64,000 bases of DNA from Ctenosaura bakeri. Taxonomy: Eukaryota > Chordata > Lepidosauria > Squamata > Iguanidae. The DNA is taken from assembly GCA_948474755.1 (NCBI GenBank), contig CAOLHI010000487.1:1-64000 (forward strand), written 5' to 3'. Within the stretch, counting starts at the first letter, position 1, and the number at the start of each line of letters is the position of its first letter. Positions 62,960-64,000 of this stretch are shown piece by piece. Below the pieces are notes generated by a model. That model was not told the DNA's origin. It did no database searches and saw only the letters and a list, made by a program, of their open reading frames with translations. A program made the translations under genes and the position numbers.

Positions 62960-64000
62960 GTAGGTTGATGTTCCGGTGCTTCACCAGTGTGAGGTTTTAA
63001 AGCTGAGACCATCAGTCATATATCACTTCTTGAAACTCATGATCTGGTGAATGCTGTGGCATTAGTTTACAGATTTGAAATCCAATATATTGAATGAATA
63101 CACAGTGCAATGGCCTTGTAAGCGGGAGTCTGGGATCTTGTTAGTGGGGGATTTTAGAAATCGTCCAAAATATATTCCCAAGTGTTATGGATTGATGGAT
63201 GAATGGATGGATGGATGGATAGCTATATCTCTTACCCTCTGACTGAAAATACATTCATCTGGAAGTCCTGTATCTGAAGCTTCTCTTTTTACTTCATTGG
63301 AGGAGGCATGTATATAGTTGTAGGAATCATGTGACCCTCCTGGTATTGTTGGACTACAGCTCCCAACAGCTTTAGCTAGAATAGCCAGTGGTGATAAATG
63401 CAGGGAACTGTGATCCAGCAACAACTGTATTTATCTCTAATACATACAATGCCATGGATCTCCTTGCTCCATTGTAAGGAAAGCACATGCAGAAAAACGA
63501 CAGGGTATGTGGGCGACTGGCAGGAGAATGGAGGGAGAAGTCCTGGGAGGGAATGGGAGGAGGAATGCTCACTGGGTGAGAGGAGTTATTTCTGGTGTTT
63601 TACTTTTGTGAGGAGTCTGTACCCCAAACCCTCATGAAAGTTGAGGGGCCACTGTATTATTAAGATGATAGTGGTGGTGATGATGAATAATGGAGGAAAT
63701 CTTTAAAAAAAACCACTCTTGCATCACTACAGATTATATTCCTATGTGTGTCTTCTCAAAAGGAAGCTCTATTGAGTTCAGTGGACCTTACTCCTGGGCA
63801 TAAATTTAAGTGCGCACATAAACTTGCGTGCTTAGGCCGGAATCCTAATAGTAGTCCCAACTAGAGTACATCAGTTGAATCAATATCTGAATGGGGAGTG
63901 AACACAAGTCCTACTGATTCTATGAGCCTGCTCTAGTTGGGCCTAACAGTAAGATTTAGTCCTTAGGCTACAATCCTCTCCCCTTAAGAGTCATCCCTAT
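62960..64000 (+). other. DNAH7: DNAH7 intron (5' part) after local exon 15
   Basis: It contains a (GATG)n microsatellite (about 63190-63220), a hAT-type foldback remnant (63321-63425), a possible Tigger-like right end (TTGAGGGGCCACTGTA at 63640-63655) and an AGTAAGTCCC-type repeat (63732-63800). No exon is seen. Confidence 0.7.

Overview
The window is vertebrate nuclear DNA, most likely from a squamate reptile (lizard or snake). Long introns are filled with repeat types typical of that group: tRNA-headed SINEs ending in a Bov-B-like tail (Sauria-type), a 5S rRNA-headed SINE with the same kind of tail, a Bov-B/RTE LINE 3' end, L2/CR1-like and L1 LINE pieces, SPIN-like and other hAT elements, and a palindromic MITE family. 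The species cannot be fixed from this sequence.

The main gene is an axonemal inner-arm dynein heavy chain on the + strand, recognised as DNAH7. Fifteen internal exons lie between 1063 and 62959. All have AG/GT borders and compatible phases. Together they give 3720 nt (1240 codons) without a frameshift or stop. They cover the AAA3-AAA4 region with an EF-hand-like loop, AAA4, the coiled-coil stalk with the microtubule-binding tip, AAA5 and the start of AAA6. The gene runs off both ends of the window, so its promoter, N-terminal tail, AAA1-AAA3 and C-terminus are not here.

The most interesting feature is a second gene hidden in the largest DNAH7 intron (49471-62782), on the opposite strand. Four short exons (58123-57986, 55767-55658, 54039-53919, 51937-51680) join in frame into a 208-residue survivin-like (BIRC5-type) protein. 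It has a complete BIR zinc site and a C-terminal helix region, followed by a long tail that the standard survivin lacks. A CCAAT box lies upstream of the ATG and an AATAAA signal downstream of the stop. It resembles the second, egg-type survivin known from amphibians (from memory) more than the ordinary BIRC5.

Most other sequence is intron holding transposable elements, several nested with readable target duplications. Examples are a 180-bp palindromic MITE inside a Sauria-type SINE (TAA duplication), a SPIN-like hAT element inside an L2 fragment (ATCAAGAG duplication), and a 138-bp hAT foldback inside a tRNA SINE (GCTTAGAT duplication). No CRISPR array, operon or prokaryotic feature is present.
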